This document shows, in pieces, positions 34,288-43,332 of a stretch of DNA of 45,374 nt (position 1 is the first letter of the stretch; each line of letters begins with the position of its first letter). The notes under the pieces are model-generated. The model had not been told where the DNA came from, searched no databases, and saw nothing but the letters and a program-made list of their open reading frames with translations. A program made the translations under genes and the position numbers. This DNA comes from an uncultured Prevotellaceae bacterium (GTDB taxonomy: Bacteria > Bacteroidota > Bacteroidia > Bacteroidales > Muribaculaceae): assembly GCA_947165485.1 (NCBI GenBank), contig CAMVAP010000024.1:1-45374 (forward strand), given 5' to 3'.

Positions 34288-36717
34288 ATGAACGATAAGA
34301 CAACAGGAAATATCATCACCCGCAATTGGCGCCGCTTCAAGCTATGGTACAAGGGATTGTACCGAGGCCGCCCCTGGTGGGTCAAGACACTGGCAGCACT
34401 GGGCACGTTTGTCGTCCTGTTCCTGCTCTATCTTGTTGCAGTGGATGTGAACCTGCTGTGGCTCTTTGGTAAGTCTCCCAGCACCCACAGTATCATGCAT
34501 CCACGCAACCCCGAGGCCAGCTACCTGTATAGTGCCGACGGCAAAACCATCGGTAAGTACTATGATGAGAACCGCACGCCGGTCCCCTATGACTCGATCA
34601 ACCCGCAGTTCTTCCAAGTGCTCATCGATACCGAGGACGAGCGTTTCTACCATCACCACGGCATCGACTTTGGCGGTCTTGGGGCCGCATTCAAGGATAT
34701 GGTGCTGCATGGCCGTCCCCGTGGCGCCAGCACAATCACCCAGCAGCTGGTGAAGAACATGTTCCGCACCCGCAGCGACTACTCGACCGGCTTGCTGGGC
34801 TATATCCCCGGTGTGAAGATGCTCATCATGAAGAGCAAGGAGTGGATCATTGCCACCAAGCTGGAGATGTTCTATAGCAAGCAGGAAATCCTGGAGATGT
34901 ATGCCAACACGGTGGACTTTGGCAGCAACGCCTATGGCATCAAGACAGCGGCTAACACCTATTTCAAGACCACGCCTCGCAACCTCAAGATAGAGGAGAG
35001 TGCCGTGCTCGTGGGATTGCTCAAGGCTACCAGTACCTATAACCCGCGCATCAATCCCAAGAACAGCCTGCGTCGCCGCAACCAGGTGTTGAAGAACATG
35101 AAGGAGCGAGGCGACCTCACCCAGGCTCAATATGACTCTATCTCGTCGTTGCCCATCGACTTGAAATATACGACCGAAATCAACTATGACGGCGTGGCAC
35201 CCTACTTTCGTGAAGCGGTAGCCCGTGAAATCGAGTCGATAGCGTCGGCGCGTGGGCTGAAACTCGATCTGGAGCGTGACGGCCTCAAGATCTACACGAC
35301 GCTTGACTCCAGGATGCAGGAATATGCCGAGCAGGCCGTGAGCGAGAAAATGAAGGTGGTGCAGCAGAATTTCAAGAGCCACTGGGGTGATCAAGATTGC
35401 TGGCTTGATGATAACAACCAGGTGATCGCCAACTTTGTCGAGGACAAGGCCCGCAACACCCCCGTCTATCACGAGCTGCTGGCCCGTTATCCCAACGACC
35501 TTGACTCGGTCAACTACTACATGAACCAGCCCCACATGGTGCACCTGTTTGACTATGAGAATGATTCACTCTACATGGAGATGAGTTCGATGGATTCGGT
35601 GCGCTACATGCTCCACTTCATGCATTGCGGTTTCATCGCCATGGAGCCCAGTAACGGTCATGTCAAGGCATGGGTGGGAGATGTGGACTTTGACACTTGG
35701 AAATATGACAAGGTGCGAGCCAAGCACCAGCCAGGCTCGACCTTCAAGCTCTTTGTCTATGCCGCGGCGATGGAGCGGGGGCTTGTGCCTTGTGACCGTC
35801 GTCTCGACCAGTATATCGACACACTGGTATATAATGAGGAGAAGCACGAGATGGAGCACTGGCGTCCCACCAACGCTAATGGCACCTTTACGGGAGGTGA
35901 CATGACGCTGCGAGCAGCCTTTGCCCAGAGCATCAACAGCGTGACGGTGCGTGTGGGAACCGAGGTGGGCTTCTCTGAGATAGCCCAGCTGGCACGTGAC
36001 ATGGGCATCAAGTCTCCCATGGACCCCAAGCCGGCCTTGTCGCTGGGAGCCAGCGACGTGGACCTGATGGAGCTGGTCAATTCCTATTGTACCGTGGTCA
36101 ACGATGGTATGCGCAGTGACCCTGTTATTGTCATGCGCATTGTGGACCGTGATGGCAAGGAAATCTACAAGGCCCCCGAGCATCAGGAGCGGGCGTTGAC
36201 CTACCGCTCGGCCTGGCTCATGCAACAGATGCTCATGGCCTGCCGCACCGATGCCGGAGGCACCGCCATGGCACTGAACGGCTATATCACCCGTCCACTC
36301 TATGATGTGGATCTGGGAGGTAAGACCGGTACCAGTAACCGTCATGCCGATGCCTGGTTTGTCGCTGTGTCGCCAGGACTGGTGTGCGGTGCATGGGTGG
36401 GTGGCGAATATCGCCAGATCCACTTCCGCTGGGGCGCATTGGGGCAGGGTAGCCGCACGGCATTGCCCATCTGTGGCCGCTTCTTGCAGCTCGTCTTGAG
36501 TGATCCGCAGTTCCAGCGGTACCACCAGCGCTTCCAGCCGTCCAAGGAACCGATCAACGCTGACCTCTATTCCGGCTGTTCGGCGCTGAGTAACGTGGAG
36601 GAGTTTGATTCCACGATGCTTGACATTAATGAGGACTCCCTTGCGATACCCCTCACCGATGACTTTAACCCCGACGAGAAACTTGAGGAGCCCGCAGCCG
36701 TCCCCGACTCGGTGTAA
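34288..36717 (+). CDS. Class A penicillin-binding protein 1A
   Basis: A bifunctional peptidoglycan synthase of 809 residues: one membrane anchor (about 34-52), a GT51 glycosyltransferase domain with TEDERFYHHHGIDF (catalytic E116) and RGASTITQQLVKNMF, then a transpeptidase domain. The transpeptidase motifs are S484-TFK in QPGSTFKLF, S548-IN and K679-TGT in GGKTGTSNR, all intact. The last 50 residues are acidic and Pro-rich. It lies 64 bases after the GT2 gene and ends with a strong terminator. Confidence 0.96.
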   Translation: MNDKTTGNIITRNWRRFKLWYKGLYRGRPWWVKTLAALGTFVVLFLLYLVAVDVNLLWLFGKSPSTHSIMHPRNPEASYLYSADGKTIGKYYDENRTPVPYDSINPQFFQVLIDTEDERFYHHHGIDFGGLGAAFKDMVLHGRPRGASTITQQLVKNMFRTRSDYSTGLLGYIPGVKMLIMKSKEWIIATKLEMFYSKQEILEMYANTVDFGSNAYGIKTAANTYFKTTPRNLKIEESAVLVGLLKATSTYNPRINPKNSLRRRNQVLKNMKERGDLTQAQYDSISSLPIDLKYTTEINYDGVAPYFREAVAREIESIASARGLKLDLERDGLKIYTTLDSRMQEYAEQAVSEKMKVVQQNFKSHWGDQDCWLDDNNQVIANFVEDKARNTPVYHELLARYPNDLDSVNYYMNQPHMVHLFDYENDSLYMEMSSMDSVRYMLHFMHCGFIAMEPSNGHVKAWVGDVDFDTWKYDKVRAKHQPGSTFKLFVYAAAMERGLVPCDRRLDQYIDTLVYNEEKHEMEHWRPTNANGTFTGGDMTLRAAFAQSINSVTVRVGTEVGFSEIAQLARDMGIKSPMDPKPALSLGASDVDLMELVNSYCTVVNDGMRSDPVIVMRIVDRDGKEIYKAPEHQERALTYRSAWLMQQMLMACRTDAGGTAMALNGYITRPLYDVDLGGKTGTSNRHADAWFVAVSPGLVCGAWVGGEYRQIHFRWGALGQGSRTALPICGRFLQLVLSDPQFQRYHQRFQPSKEPINADLYSGCSALSNVEEFDSTMLDINEDSLAIPLTDDFNPDEKLEEPAAVPDSV

Positions 36718-36754
36718 AAAAGCTATCGGGTCACAATTGTAAATGACTCAGGTG

Positions 36755-36797
36755 CTGCGTTCAATGGTTAAGTGTGGCCATTGCACGCAGTGTTTTT
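36755..36797 (+). terminator. Intrinsic terminator of the PBP1A gene
   Basis: CTGCGTTCAATGG (36755-36767) pairs with CCATTGCACGCAG (36778-36790), 12 of 13 bases, followed by TGTTTTTG. Confidence 0.85.
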
Positions 36798-36804
36798 GTG
36801 TGAT

Positions 36805-36850
36805 AGTGTAAAAAAATTAGACACATTAGTGTAAAAGAAATTGACGATTT
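36805..36850 (+). promoter_or_regulatory. Two 23-bp direct repeats upstream of the BspA promoter
   Basis: AGTGTAAAAAAATTAGACA at 36805 and AGTGTAAAAGAAATTGACG at 36828, spaced 23 bases, about two helix turns. The same pair occurs at 41440, and both pairs start exactly 91 bases before a -7 box. This is what a tandem activator site looks like; LytTR-type regulators bind direct repeats of similar period. Confidence 0.75.
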
Positions 36851-36871
36851 TGTTTTTTCCTGTGTGAAAAC

Positions 36872-36903
36872 TTGAAAAGTATCTTTTTGCTGGGTTATAT
36901 TTG
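36872..36903 (+). promoter_or_regulatory. Promoter of the BspA-like gene
   Basis: TTG at 36872-36874, 21 bases, then TATATTTG at 36896-36903. The leader to the ATG at 37226 is about 315 bases and contains a conserved structured core. Confidence 0.7.
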
Positions 36904-36909
36904 TAGCAG

Positions 36910-37225
36910 CAACGGACCAAACCAGCTTTGGGTGCAACCTTTAATGAAGTGATTATGTTTATGCTATTTATACAGACAAAGTGCTATTATTTTTTCATAA
37001 GCACATGTTGTGGCTCCCCGTGAGCGGCGCCACATCGTGACGAAGCTGCCTTGCTAGAAACACACATGCGAGCAAAGCCAGTGGGCCAGAGTGTTGTCAA
37101 AGATGGTTGATTGAATGGTTATAGCTGATATCAAGATGTAGTTGATCCTACCATGGCCCCTGGCAATGCACTTTCAATGGACAAGGAATCAATTTATTTA
37201 CCAATCATAAAAAAACTTACGCAAA
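36910..37225 (+). ncRNA. Structured 5' leader of the BspA-like gene (element copy A)
   Basis: The leader holds GTGCT...AGCAC (36981-37003 region, around TTTTTTCATAAGC), a hairpin with CGTGAGCGGCG, the 17-base phrase GACGAAGCTGCCTTGCTA-type core (to 37056), and closing arms GCCAGTGGGCC (37077-37087) and GGCCCCTGGC (37155-37164). The same order of elements occurs downstream of the gene at 41545-41822. No terminator T-run follows the closing stem here, so transcription can continue into the gene. Confidence 0.65.
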
Positions 37226-40200
37226 ATGAGACAACTACTTTTTACATTACTACTTTTCTTGGCGGTAGCGTCAAGCGTTGCCCAGCAGCAATTCTGGGCT
37301 AACGGTGTCCACTATGAATATTGTGGAAACAATACTGCTATGGTCATTAATGCATCGAGTGAAACCTATAGCGGTGTCATCACCATCCCTGAGACGGTGA
37401 TATTCAAGACCTTTTCTAGTGAAACTGGTTATTATGGATCAGATGTTGACCGCTATCTTGTGGTCGTTGCCATTGACAAAGACGCATTTCGTGAGTGCTC
37501 GGGGTTAACAGATGTCATTCTGCCTAATTCTGTCAAGCGCATTGGAGAGCATGCATTCTATGGCTGCTCTAGTCTCAAGAATGTGCGTATTCCAGACCAT
37601 GTGAGCGAAATCGGAGAATCGGCTTTTGCCTATTGTACGGGTTTGACAAGTATTGCGCTTCCCAACTCAGTCACCAATCTGGGCTGGAATGTGTTTTATG
37701 GTTGCTCCTCGTTGACCCATGTCACATTATCCAAGAGCGTTGGCGCGCTCAATGGCACTTTTGCCGGCTGCTCTTCTTTGGCCGGTGTTGACATCCCTGC
37801 CAGTGTGACGATGATGGACGGCACCTTCAAGAATTGTGTTAACCTGTCGATGGTAAACCTTCCTCCATCACTGTCTTACATCGGAGGAAATACGTTTGAC
37901 GGTTGCACGGCCTTGAAGAGCATCAATCTTCCCAACTCGGTGGAGTATATTGGCGACATGGCGTTTGCCAATACGGGCCTGACCGCTATTGAGATTCCTG
38001 ACGGGGTGTCACGTCTTGGGGAAAACGCGTTCTATGGCAGTACAAATCTAACCTTTATCACCTCGCGTGCCGTTAACCCACCCTTGATGGCCAATAGCGA
38101 CTGCTTTGCCGGCGATACTTATGGCTTGGCCAACCTTCTGGTGCCTGAAATCTCGTTGGATTCCTATCGCTCGGCCAACTGGTGGAACCTGTTTGAACGC
38201 ATGGCCAGTTCGGCGTCGCTGAATGACCCCTACGACTTTGAGGTCAACGGCATTTATTATATCATTACAGGTGCCAATACCGTATCGGTTACCTATAAGA
38301 ACAACGGATTCAGATATAACAACTACAGCGGGATGGTCACCGTGCCGTCGAGTGTGACCTATGAGGGCGTTAACTACACGGTAACCGGTGTGGGAAATAA
38401 CGCTTTCCGCTATTGTGGCGCATTGAGGTCGGTGAACCTGCCATCAACGGTGACCACGATTGGCAAGATGGCTTTCTATGCTTGCAGCGGATTGCGAGGC
38501 ATCACTTTCCCGCAGTCGTTGACCAGCATCGGTGATAGCGCATTCTATGCTTGCACCGGCTTGACCGACTTGACGATTCCTGTGGATGTTACTTCGATTG
38601 GCGCCGATGCCTTTGGCGGTATATCGGTACAGTCGCTCACGTGGAATGCCCGTGAGTGCTGGAGCAACGGCGGCATGGCTGCCAGTGGAATGCGTCAGCT
38701 GAACATCGGTGACGAGGTAACGGTACTGCCCAAGTATCTGGCCAGCAATTCCCAGATCACCTCGCTGGATTTGCCCACGTCGCTTGTTGCCATTGGTGAT
38801 AGCGCCTTTTACTCCTGTACGGAAATAACGAGCCTGACGATACCCGAGAATGTTACCACCATTGGCACCAACGCCTTTGGCAATAATCGGGTCTCGTCAC
38901 TCACGTGGAATGCCCGTGAATGCTGGAGCTTTGGGTATGAGCCCAAATACTATACGTCTGACGGGTGTTTTAATGTGCAAGATGTGACAATTGGCGACCA
39001 AGTAGTGGTTTTGCCAGCTGGATTTGTGAAAGGCTCAATGATTGAGTCCTTGACGATCCCCCAGTCTGTTAAACATATTGGAGCCTGTGCATTTTGTTAT
39101 TGTACCAATTTAACAGATCTGGTGATTCCTGACGCGGTCGAGAGTGTGGGAGATAATGCGTTCTATGGGTGTAGTGCTGTGGAAAACCTGACCATTGGCA
39201 AAAATCTCAAGAATGTGGGAGAAAATGCTTTTATGGAATTAACCAGCTTGTCGTCACTCACATGGAATGCCCGACGTTGCGAGGTGCCGGTTATTTGTGG
39301 CAACTATAGCCTTAGCCAAGTGACATTCGGTGATGAAGTGGAACTGATACCTAATAATTTTCTTTCTTACACTAGCATCACTTCAATCGAGTTGCCCCAT
39401 TCAGTCAAGACTATTGGTGACCGTGCTTTTTCATCCTGCCATCGATTGTCAAGTGTTACACTACCCAGTGCGTTGACGTCGATTGGGAGCTCATCTTTTG
39501 AATACTGTGATTCCTTGACAAGTATGGAGATTCCTAACTCGGTGACAAATATCGGTAGTGGCGCATTTAGAGGCTGTAGTAGTTTGACAAGCATGACTTT
39601 GTCCAGTGAGCTCACGACAATTCCGGAGTGTTTCTGCTATAACTGCTATCAATTGACGAGTATTGAGATTCCCAATGGTGTGACCAGTATTGGATCGGAC
39701 GCATTTAATGGCTGCTCTGGAATCACAACACTATCTTTGCCAGGGTCTTTAACGAGTGTTGGCGAAGAGGCGTTTGCTTCGTGTATCTCGTTGAAGGGTT
39801 TAGTGCTGCCTGCTTCGGTCAGGTCGTTGGGTTATCATTCTTTCAATTATTGTTCGGGGTTGGAATATCTTGCTGTAGAGGATGGGAATCCCGTTTATGA
39901 CTCTCGCAATAATTGTAATGCGATCATTAAGACGGCCAACGATAGTATTATCCTTGCATGCAAGAATACGGTTATTCCAGTCGGTATCACTGCCATCAGT
40001 GATTATGCATTTTATAATAACCAAGGTATAACCGAAATGATTATCCCAGCAACAGTCAAGTCTATAGGTAGGTATGCCTTTGCTGGCTGCACCCATCTTA
40101 CCCATCTAGACATCCCCGCTTCGGTCACTACCATAGGCGATCATGCGTTCTCTAATTCTGGTTTGACAAGCTTGACCTTGCCTGAAGGTCTGGACTGTAT

Positions 40201-41362
40201 CAATTCCTACATGTTGAGTGACTGTCGTGGATTGTCGCAGGTGGTTACCCCTCAATCAGTCACGACCATTAAAAATGATGCGTTTAGTAACTGCGTTTCA
40301 TTGACTGATATCGACTTGCCATCATCGTTGACCACCATCGACAATTATGCATTCTCAGGCTGCTCTGCCTTGACAGCTATCAATATCCCCGCCTCGGTTA
40401 ATCGTGTCGATTATTCCTCTTTCCTTGGCTGCGGTTCCTTGGCCACCATCCAGGTCGAGGCGGGTAATGTGACTTATGACTCGCGCGACAACTGTAATGC
40501 AATCATCAAGACCAGTGATCATTCATTGATAAAGGGATGTATGAATACCGTCATCCCTCGTTCGGTGGTTTCTATCGGTAGCTATGCGTTCAGTGGTTGC
40601 AATCGCTTGCCAAGCGTTGAAATACCTAACTCGGTGACCGCCATCAATAACGGCGCTTTTCAAGGCTGTTCAGGGCTGAAAAGCATTATAATTCCAAGTT
40701 CAGTCACATTGATTGGAGAGAGGGCTTTTGCAGCTTGCACAGGTTTAACCAGTGTGACCATTCCCAATACGGTAACCACCCTTGGTATCGGTGTGTTTAA
40801 TGGCTGCCGGGGCTTGACACGTGCAATTCTCCCTAGTAACTTGACCGTTGTCAACGATGGCATGTTCCGTGACTGTGTTTCCTTGAGTAGAGTCAACATT
40901 CCTAATGGGGTCAAGCGAATTGGAAGTAGCGCCTTTGAGGATTGTCACAGCCTGGCTACTATTACTATTCCTGCCACGGTGGATAATGTTGATTATTCCG
41001 CATTCTTTAAAAGCGGATTGGACAGGGTGATATGTCTCGCTACTGTGCCTCCCATGGTTGAGTATTGGACGACTTTTTCACCGTTCTGTTCACATGCTAC
41101 ACTGATGGTTCCTCACGCTTCGGTGGAGGATTACAAGGTCGCAGGTTACTGGAATCGATTCTCAACGATAATCGGTATCGATGGTGCTGGCCCTGGCGAC
41201 GTGGATGGTGACGGTGAGATTCTTATCAAAGATGTGACCAGCCTGATCGACCTTCTGCTGAGCGGCGGTGAAATGCCCTTGTGCGCTGATGTGAACGGTG
41301 ACGGAGGTGTGAGCATCGAGGATATCACGATACTGTTAGATATGTTGTTGAGCAATCCGTGA
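37226..41362 (+). CDS. BspA-like leucine-rich-repeat surface protein with dockerin-like C-terminus
   Basis: A 1378-residue secreted protein. Signal peptide MRQLLFTLLLFLAVASSVAQ is followed by dozens of BspA-type (LRR_5) repeats of about 23 residues, in the form C(S/T)GLTSI(x)IPxSVTSIGxxAF. Variant modules with the phrase LTWNAREC recur three times near 470-700. Residues about 1320-1378 hold two calcium-loop repeats, DVDGDGEILIKDVTSLIDLL and DVNGDGGVSIEDITILLDML, as in type I dockerins. BspA proteins bind host matrix proteins or other bacteria; a dockerin would allow docking to a cohesin. No cohesin gene is seen. It is flanked by duplicated regulatory elements and ends with a strong terminator. 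Confidence 0.93.
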   Translation: MRQLLFTLLLFLAVASSVAQQQFWANGVHYEYCGNNTAMVINASSETYSGVITIPETVIFKTFSSETGYYGSDVDRYLVVVAIDKDAFRECSGLTDVILPNSVKRIGEHAFYGCSSLKNVRIPDHVSEIGESAFAYCTGLTSIALPNSVTNLGWNVFYGCSSLTHVTLSKSVGALNGTFAGCSSLAGVDIPASVTMMDGTFKNCVNLSMVNLPPSLSYIGGNTFDGCTALKSINLPNSVEYIGDMAFANTGLTAIEIPDGVSRLGENAFYGSTNLTFITSRAVNPPLMANSDCFAGDTYGLANLLVPEISLDSYRSANWWNLFERMASSASLNDPYDFEVNGIYYIITGANTVSVTYKNNGFRYNNYSGMVTVPSSVTYEGVNYTVTGVGNNAFRYCGALRSVNLPSTVTTIGKMAFYACSGLRGITFPQSLTSIGDSAFYACTGLTDLTIPVDVTSIGADAFGGISVQSLTWNARECWSNGGMAASGMRQLNIGDEVTVLPKYLASNSQITSLDLPTSLVAIGDSAFYSCTEITSLTIPENVTTIGTNAFGNNRVSSLTWNARECWSFGYEPKYYTSDGCFNVQDVTIGDQVVVLPAGFVKGSMIESLTIPQSVKHIGACAFCYCTNLTDLVIPDAVESVGDNAFYGCSAVENLTIGKNLKNVGENAFMELTSLSSLTWNARRCEVPVICGNYSLSQVTFGDEVELIPNNFLSYTSITSIELPHSVKTIGDRAFSSCHRLSSVTLPSALTSIGSSSFEYCDSLTSMEIPNSVTNIGSGAFRGCSSLTSMTLSSELTTIPECFCYNCYQLTSIEIPNGVTSIGSDAFNGCSGITTLSLPGSLTSVGEEAFASCISLKGLVLPASVRSLGYHSFNYCSGLEYLAVEDGNPVYDSRNNCNAIIKTANDSIILACKNTVIPVGITAISDYAFYNNQGITEMIIPATVKSIGRYAFAGCTHLTHLDIPASVTTIGDHAFSNSGLTSLTLPEGLDCINSYMLSDCRGLSQVVTPQSVTTIKNDAFSNCVSLTDIDLPSSLTTIDNYAFSGCSALTAINIPASVNRVDYSSFLGCGSLATIQVEAGNVTYDSRDNCNAIIKTSDHSLIKGCMNTVIPRSVVSIGSYAFSGCNRLPSVEIPNSVTAINNGAFQGCSGLKSIIIPSSVTLIGERAFAACTGLTSVTIPNTVTTLGIGVFNGCRGLTRAILPSNLTVVNDGMFRDCVSLSRVNIPNGVKRIGSSAFEDCHSLATITIPATVDNVDYSAFFKSGLDRVICLATVPPMVEYWTTFSPFCSHATLMVPHASVEDYKVAGYWNRFSTIIGIDGAGPGDVDGDGEILIKDVTSLIDLLLSGGEMPLCADVNGDGGVSIEDITILLDMLLSNP

Positions 41363-41388
41363 TCAATCTCATTTTGTGGTTCTATAAT

Positions 41389-41432
41389 ATCGAGGGTGTG
41401 AGGCACGACTTGCCATCACACCCTCGATTTTT
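41389..41432 (+). terminator. Intrinsic terminator of the BspA-like gene
   Basis: ATCGAGGGTGTGA (41389-41401) and TCACACCCTCGAT (41416-41428) form a perfect 13-bp stem with a 14-base loop and a T-run. Confidence 0.92.
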
Positions 41433-41439
41433 GGGAGGA

Positions 41440-41485
41440 AGTGTAAAAAAATTAGACAGTTTGGTGTAAAAAATTTTGACACTTT
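41440..41485 (+). promoter_or_regulatory. Two 23-bp direct repeats, downstream copy
   Basis: AGTGTAAAAAAATTAGACA at 41440 and GGTGTAAAAAATTTTGACA at 41463. The first 19 bases are identical to those at 36805. It starts directly after the BspA terminator. Confidence 0.75.
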
Positions 41486-41506
41486 TGGTTTTTGGAGCAA
41501 AAATGC

Positions 41507-41538
41507 TTGACGGGGTGATGGCTTCATGCTTAACTTTG
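41507..41538 (+). promoter_or_regulatory. Promoter of the candidate small RNA
   Basis: TTG at 41507-41509, 21 bases, then TAACTTTG at 41531-41538. Its spacing to the direct repeats (91 bases) is the same as at the BspA promoter. Confidence 0.7.
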
Positions 41539-41544
41539 CATCAG

Positions 41545-41822
41545 CCAGTCGGGAGAATCGCTTCGGTGACTGGCCGTAACTTGAAATGCTGAAATGAACC
41601 AACGACGAGCAGTCAGTAATGATTTACATAAGTGCTGTAATTTTTTCATAAGCTTTTTAATGGCCACGTGAGTGGCGGTATATAGACGAAGCTGCCTTGC
41701 TATTTTACACGTTCTGGGCTGTGCCAGGAGAACTGACGAGATGACCAATAGATGACGAGGATGATGGGTAAAATGGTATCTGAAAAAAGACTACATCTCA
41801 GTTCCTGGCATGGCTCTTTTTT
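41545..41822 (+). ncRNA. Candidate free-standing small RNA (element copy B)
   Basis: About 280 bases between a good promoter and a terminator. In order: a 5' hairpin GCCAGTC (41544-41550) / GACTGGC (41568-41574), GTGCTGTAATTTTTTCATAAGC (split here over 41632-41653), the hairpin GGCCACGTGAGTGGC, the core GACGAAGCTGCCTTGCTA (to 41702), then a long closing stem. The stem runs from TGCCAGG (41722) to CATCTCAGTTCCTGGCA (41794-41810), followed by TTTTTT (41817-41822). No ORF of any promise is downstream on this strand; the next gene is convergent. Relatedness to the BspA leader is direct. The function is unknown. Confidence 0.62.
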
Positions 41823-41856
41823 ATGTGCTTTTTCTTCATCAGGGAGTGGCCCCATC

Positions 41857-43137
41857 TCACGGCTGGCGGGCATCGGTGGCCAGCAGGCGGTGGCCCAGTC
41901 GGCAGTAGATGCACTTGCGGGCCTCGCAGTAGTTGCGGCGCAACTGGATGAGCGCTTGGCTGGTCAGGGCATCGTCACACTTGATGCCAGCGGCCTTGAA
42001 CATCGTCACGATGCTGTTTTGCTCGGGACGGATGTCCTCTAGCAGGGCAATGGCGCGGTCGGTCATCTGGTAGTCGTCGGTCATCTCGCCGCGGGCATAA
42101 TAGAGTGGGGCAACGGTGTTGATCAACACGATGTCGATGCTGCTGTTGCTCAATGCGCGGCCTGCGCTGGGCGACGGCTTGCCAAAGGAATAATGTGTGG
42201 TCCAGTAACCGCTCAACTCGATGTCAAAGAGTTGGCGCAGGGCCTTGGTGTCCGTGGCATTGATGATGTCATTCATCAGGTTGAAACCGCCGTGGACAAA
42301 CTGTGCCAGCAGGGCAATGCGGCGATAGGGAAAATTCTGCGGACGGCTGCGGAACAGTTTCCAGGCTGTGCCCTCGATGGGGCGCAGTGAGAATTTGTTG
42401 GCCAGGAAGGCATATTCACGCATCAACTGCTGGTAATAGGCGTCATCGGCATGGGCACCATTCAATAACCCAGCCTGGCCATATAGCAATGCCTCGACTT
42501 GCAGGATCGAGTCGCTGTGCTTGTGCAGCAGGCGCAGCGGCGTGATACGTGCCAACCGCTCAAAGGCATCGTTGTTGATGCCGAATCCCAGCGTGCGTGC
42601 CAGCATCACATAGCAGATGTCCTCCCAACTGCCGTGGTAACGGTCGTAGAGTTCACGCACGCGGTCCACTTTGCCGTGCAAGCGTTCAAAGGCCAGCGCC
42701 TCGATCCACTCGGTGATGGTGAGTCGGGGCACTTCCCCGAGGCGTGCCGCGCAGGGTAGCTCGACGTGGGCGTTGACAAGGCGGTCGTAGCTCTCGTTGA
42801 AGCGTGGCGATACCTGCAACTCGACCTGTGGAATCACTTCGCCATTGATGCGGGTGACGGGGGCGTCATCTTTCTCGACAACGTGAAGGATGACGTTGTC
42901 ATAGGCTGGGTCCACATCGTGATGGTGGCGTTTCCAATCGCTGGCACGCACGTGGATCTCGACGTTGCCCACCCACAGGTGCCCGTCAATCTCTACCTTG
43001 GCGTTAAAGAAGTCGGGACCGGCGTCGGTGTTCAATAGGCCTGGGTCAAGGACGCGCACACGGCGACCGTCATTGGTCACCATGTCCTCGCTGAGCCACA
43101 AGCGGTGTTGCCAGATGTATTGGAGCAGTCCTTCCAT
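41857..43137 (-). CDS. DUF2851 family protein
   Basis: A 426-residue protein of a family found mainly in Bacteroidota. The N-terminal part shows the family phrases EGLLQYIWQHRLW, VLDPGLLNTDAGPDFFNAKV and GNVEIHVRASDWKRHHHDVD, with a nuclease-like run of acidic and His residues. The C-terminal part ends with a Cys cluster (CEARKCIYCRLGHRLL). The first half recalls PD-(D/E)XK-type folds, but that is an impression. A block of 7-bp repeats lies just upstream of the start. No partner gene is evident. Confidence 0.88.
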   Translation of the reverse strand: MEGLLQYIWQHRLWLSEDMVTNDGRRVRVLDPGLLNTDAGPDFFNAKVEIDGHLWVGNVEIHVRASDWKRHHHDVDPAYDNVILHVVEKDDAPVTRINGEVIPQVELQVSPRFNESYDRLVNAHVELPCAARLGEVPRLTITEWIEALAFERLHGKVDRVRELYDRYHGSWEDICYVMLARTLGFGINNDAFERLARITPLRLLHKHSDSILQVEALLYGQAGLLNGAHADDAYYQQLMREYAFLANKFSLRPIEGTAWKLFRSRPQNFPYRRIALLAQFVHGGFNLMNDIINATDTKALRQLFDIELSGYWTTHYSFGKPSPSAGRALSNSSIDIVLINTVAPLYYARGEMTDDYQMTDRAIALLEDIRPEQNSIVTMFKAAGIKCDDALTSQALIQLRRNYCEARKCIYCRLGHRLLATDARQP

Positions 43138-43144
43138 TTTCGGT

Positions 43145-43200
43145 TTTTTAGTTTCTAGTTTCTAGTCCCTAGTTTCTGGTTTCTAGTTTCTGGTTTCTAG
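43145..43200. repeat. 7-bp tandem repeats upstream of DUF2851
   Basis: Eight consecutive units on the plus strand: TTTTTAG, TTTCTAG, TTTCTAG, TCCCTAG, TTTCTGG, TTTCTAG, TTTCTGG, TTTCTAG. On the DUF2851 coding strand they read CTAGAAA-type repeats ending 7 bases before the ATG. Confidence 0.9.
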
Positions 43201-43290
43201 TTGGCATCGGTGCTTAGAACCTAAAGCCTAAAATTCAACGAGCGAATTTACTGCTTTTTTTTGTAGCAGTCGGCAAGATTGATTCAAAAA

Positions 43291-43322
43291 TTTGGCATTT
43301 CGTTCAACTTGCACTACCTTTG
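43291..43322 (+). promoter_or_regulatory. Promoter of the polytopic membrane protein gene
   Basis: TTTG at 43291-43294, 20 bases, then TACCTTTG at 43315-43322. The predicted start of transcription (about 43329) almost coincides with the ATG at 43333. Confidence 0.7.
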
Positions 43323-43332
43323 TCACGACGTG

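Noticed and set aside
34342-35544. 400-codon minus-strand frame opposite PBP1A
   Set aside because: Antisense shadow of a complete, motif-verified penicillin-binding protein gene; His- and Val-rich composition without domains.
41752-42042. 96-codon plus-strand frame after the candidate small RNA
   Set aside because: It crosses the T-run of the RNA terminator and then runs antisense to DUF2851; not likely to be translated.
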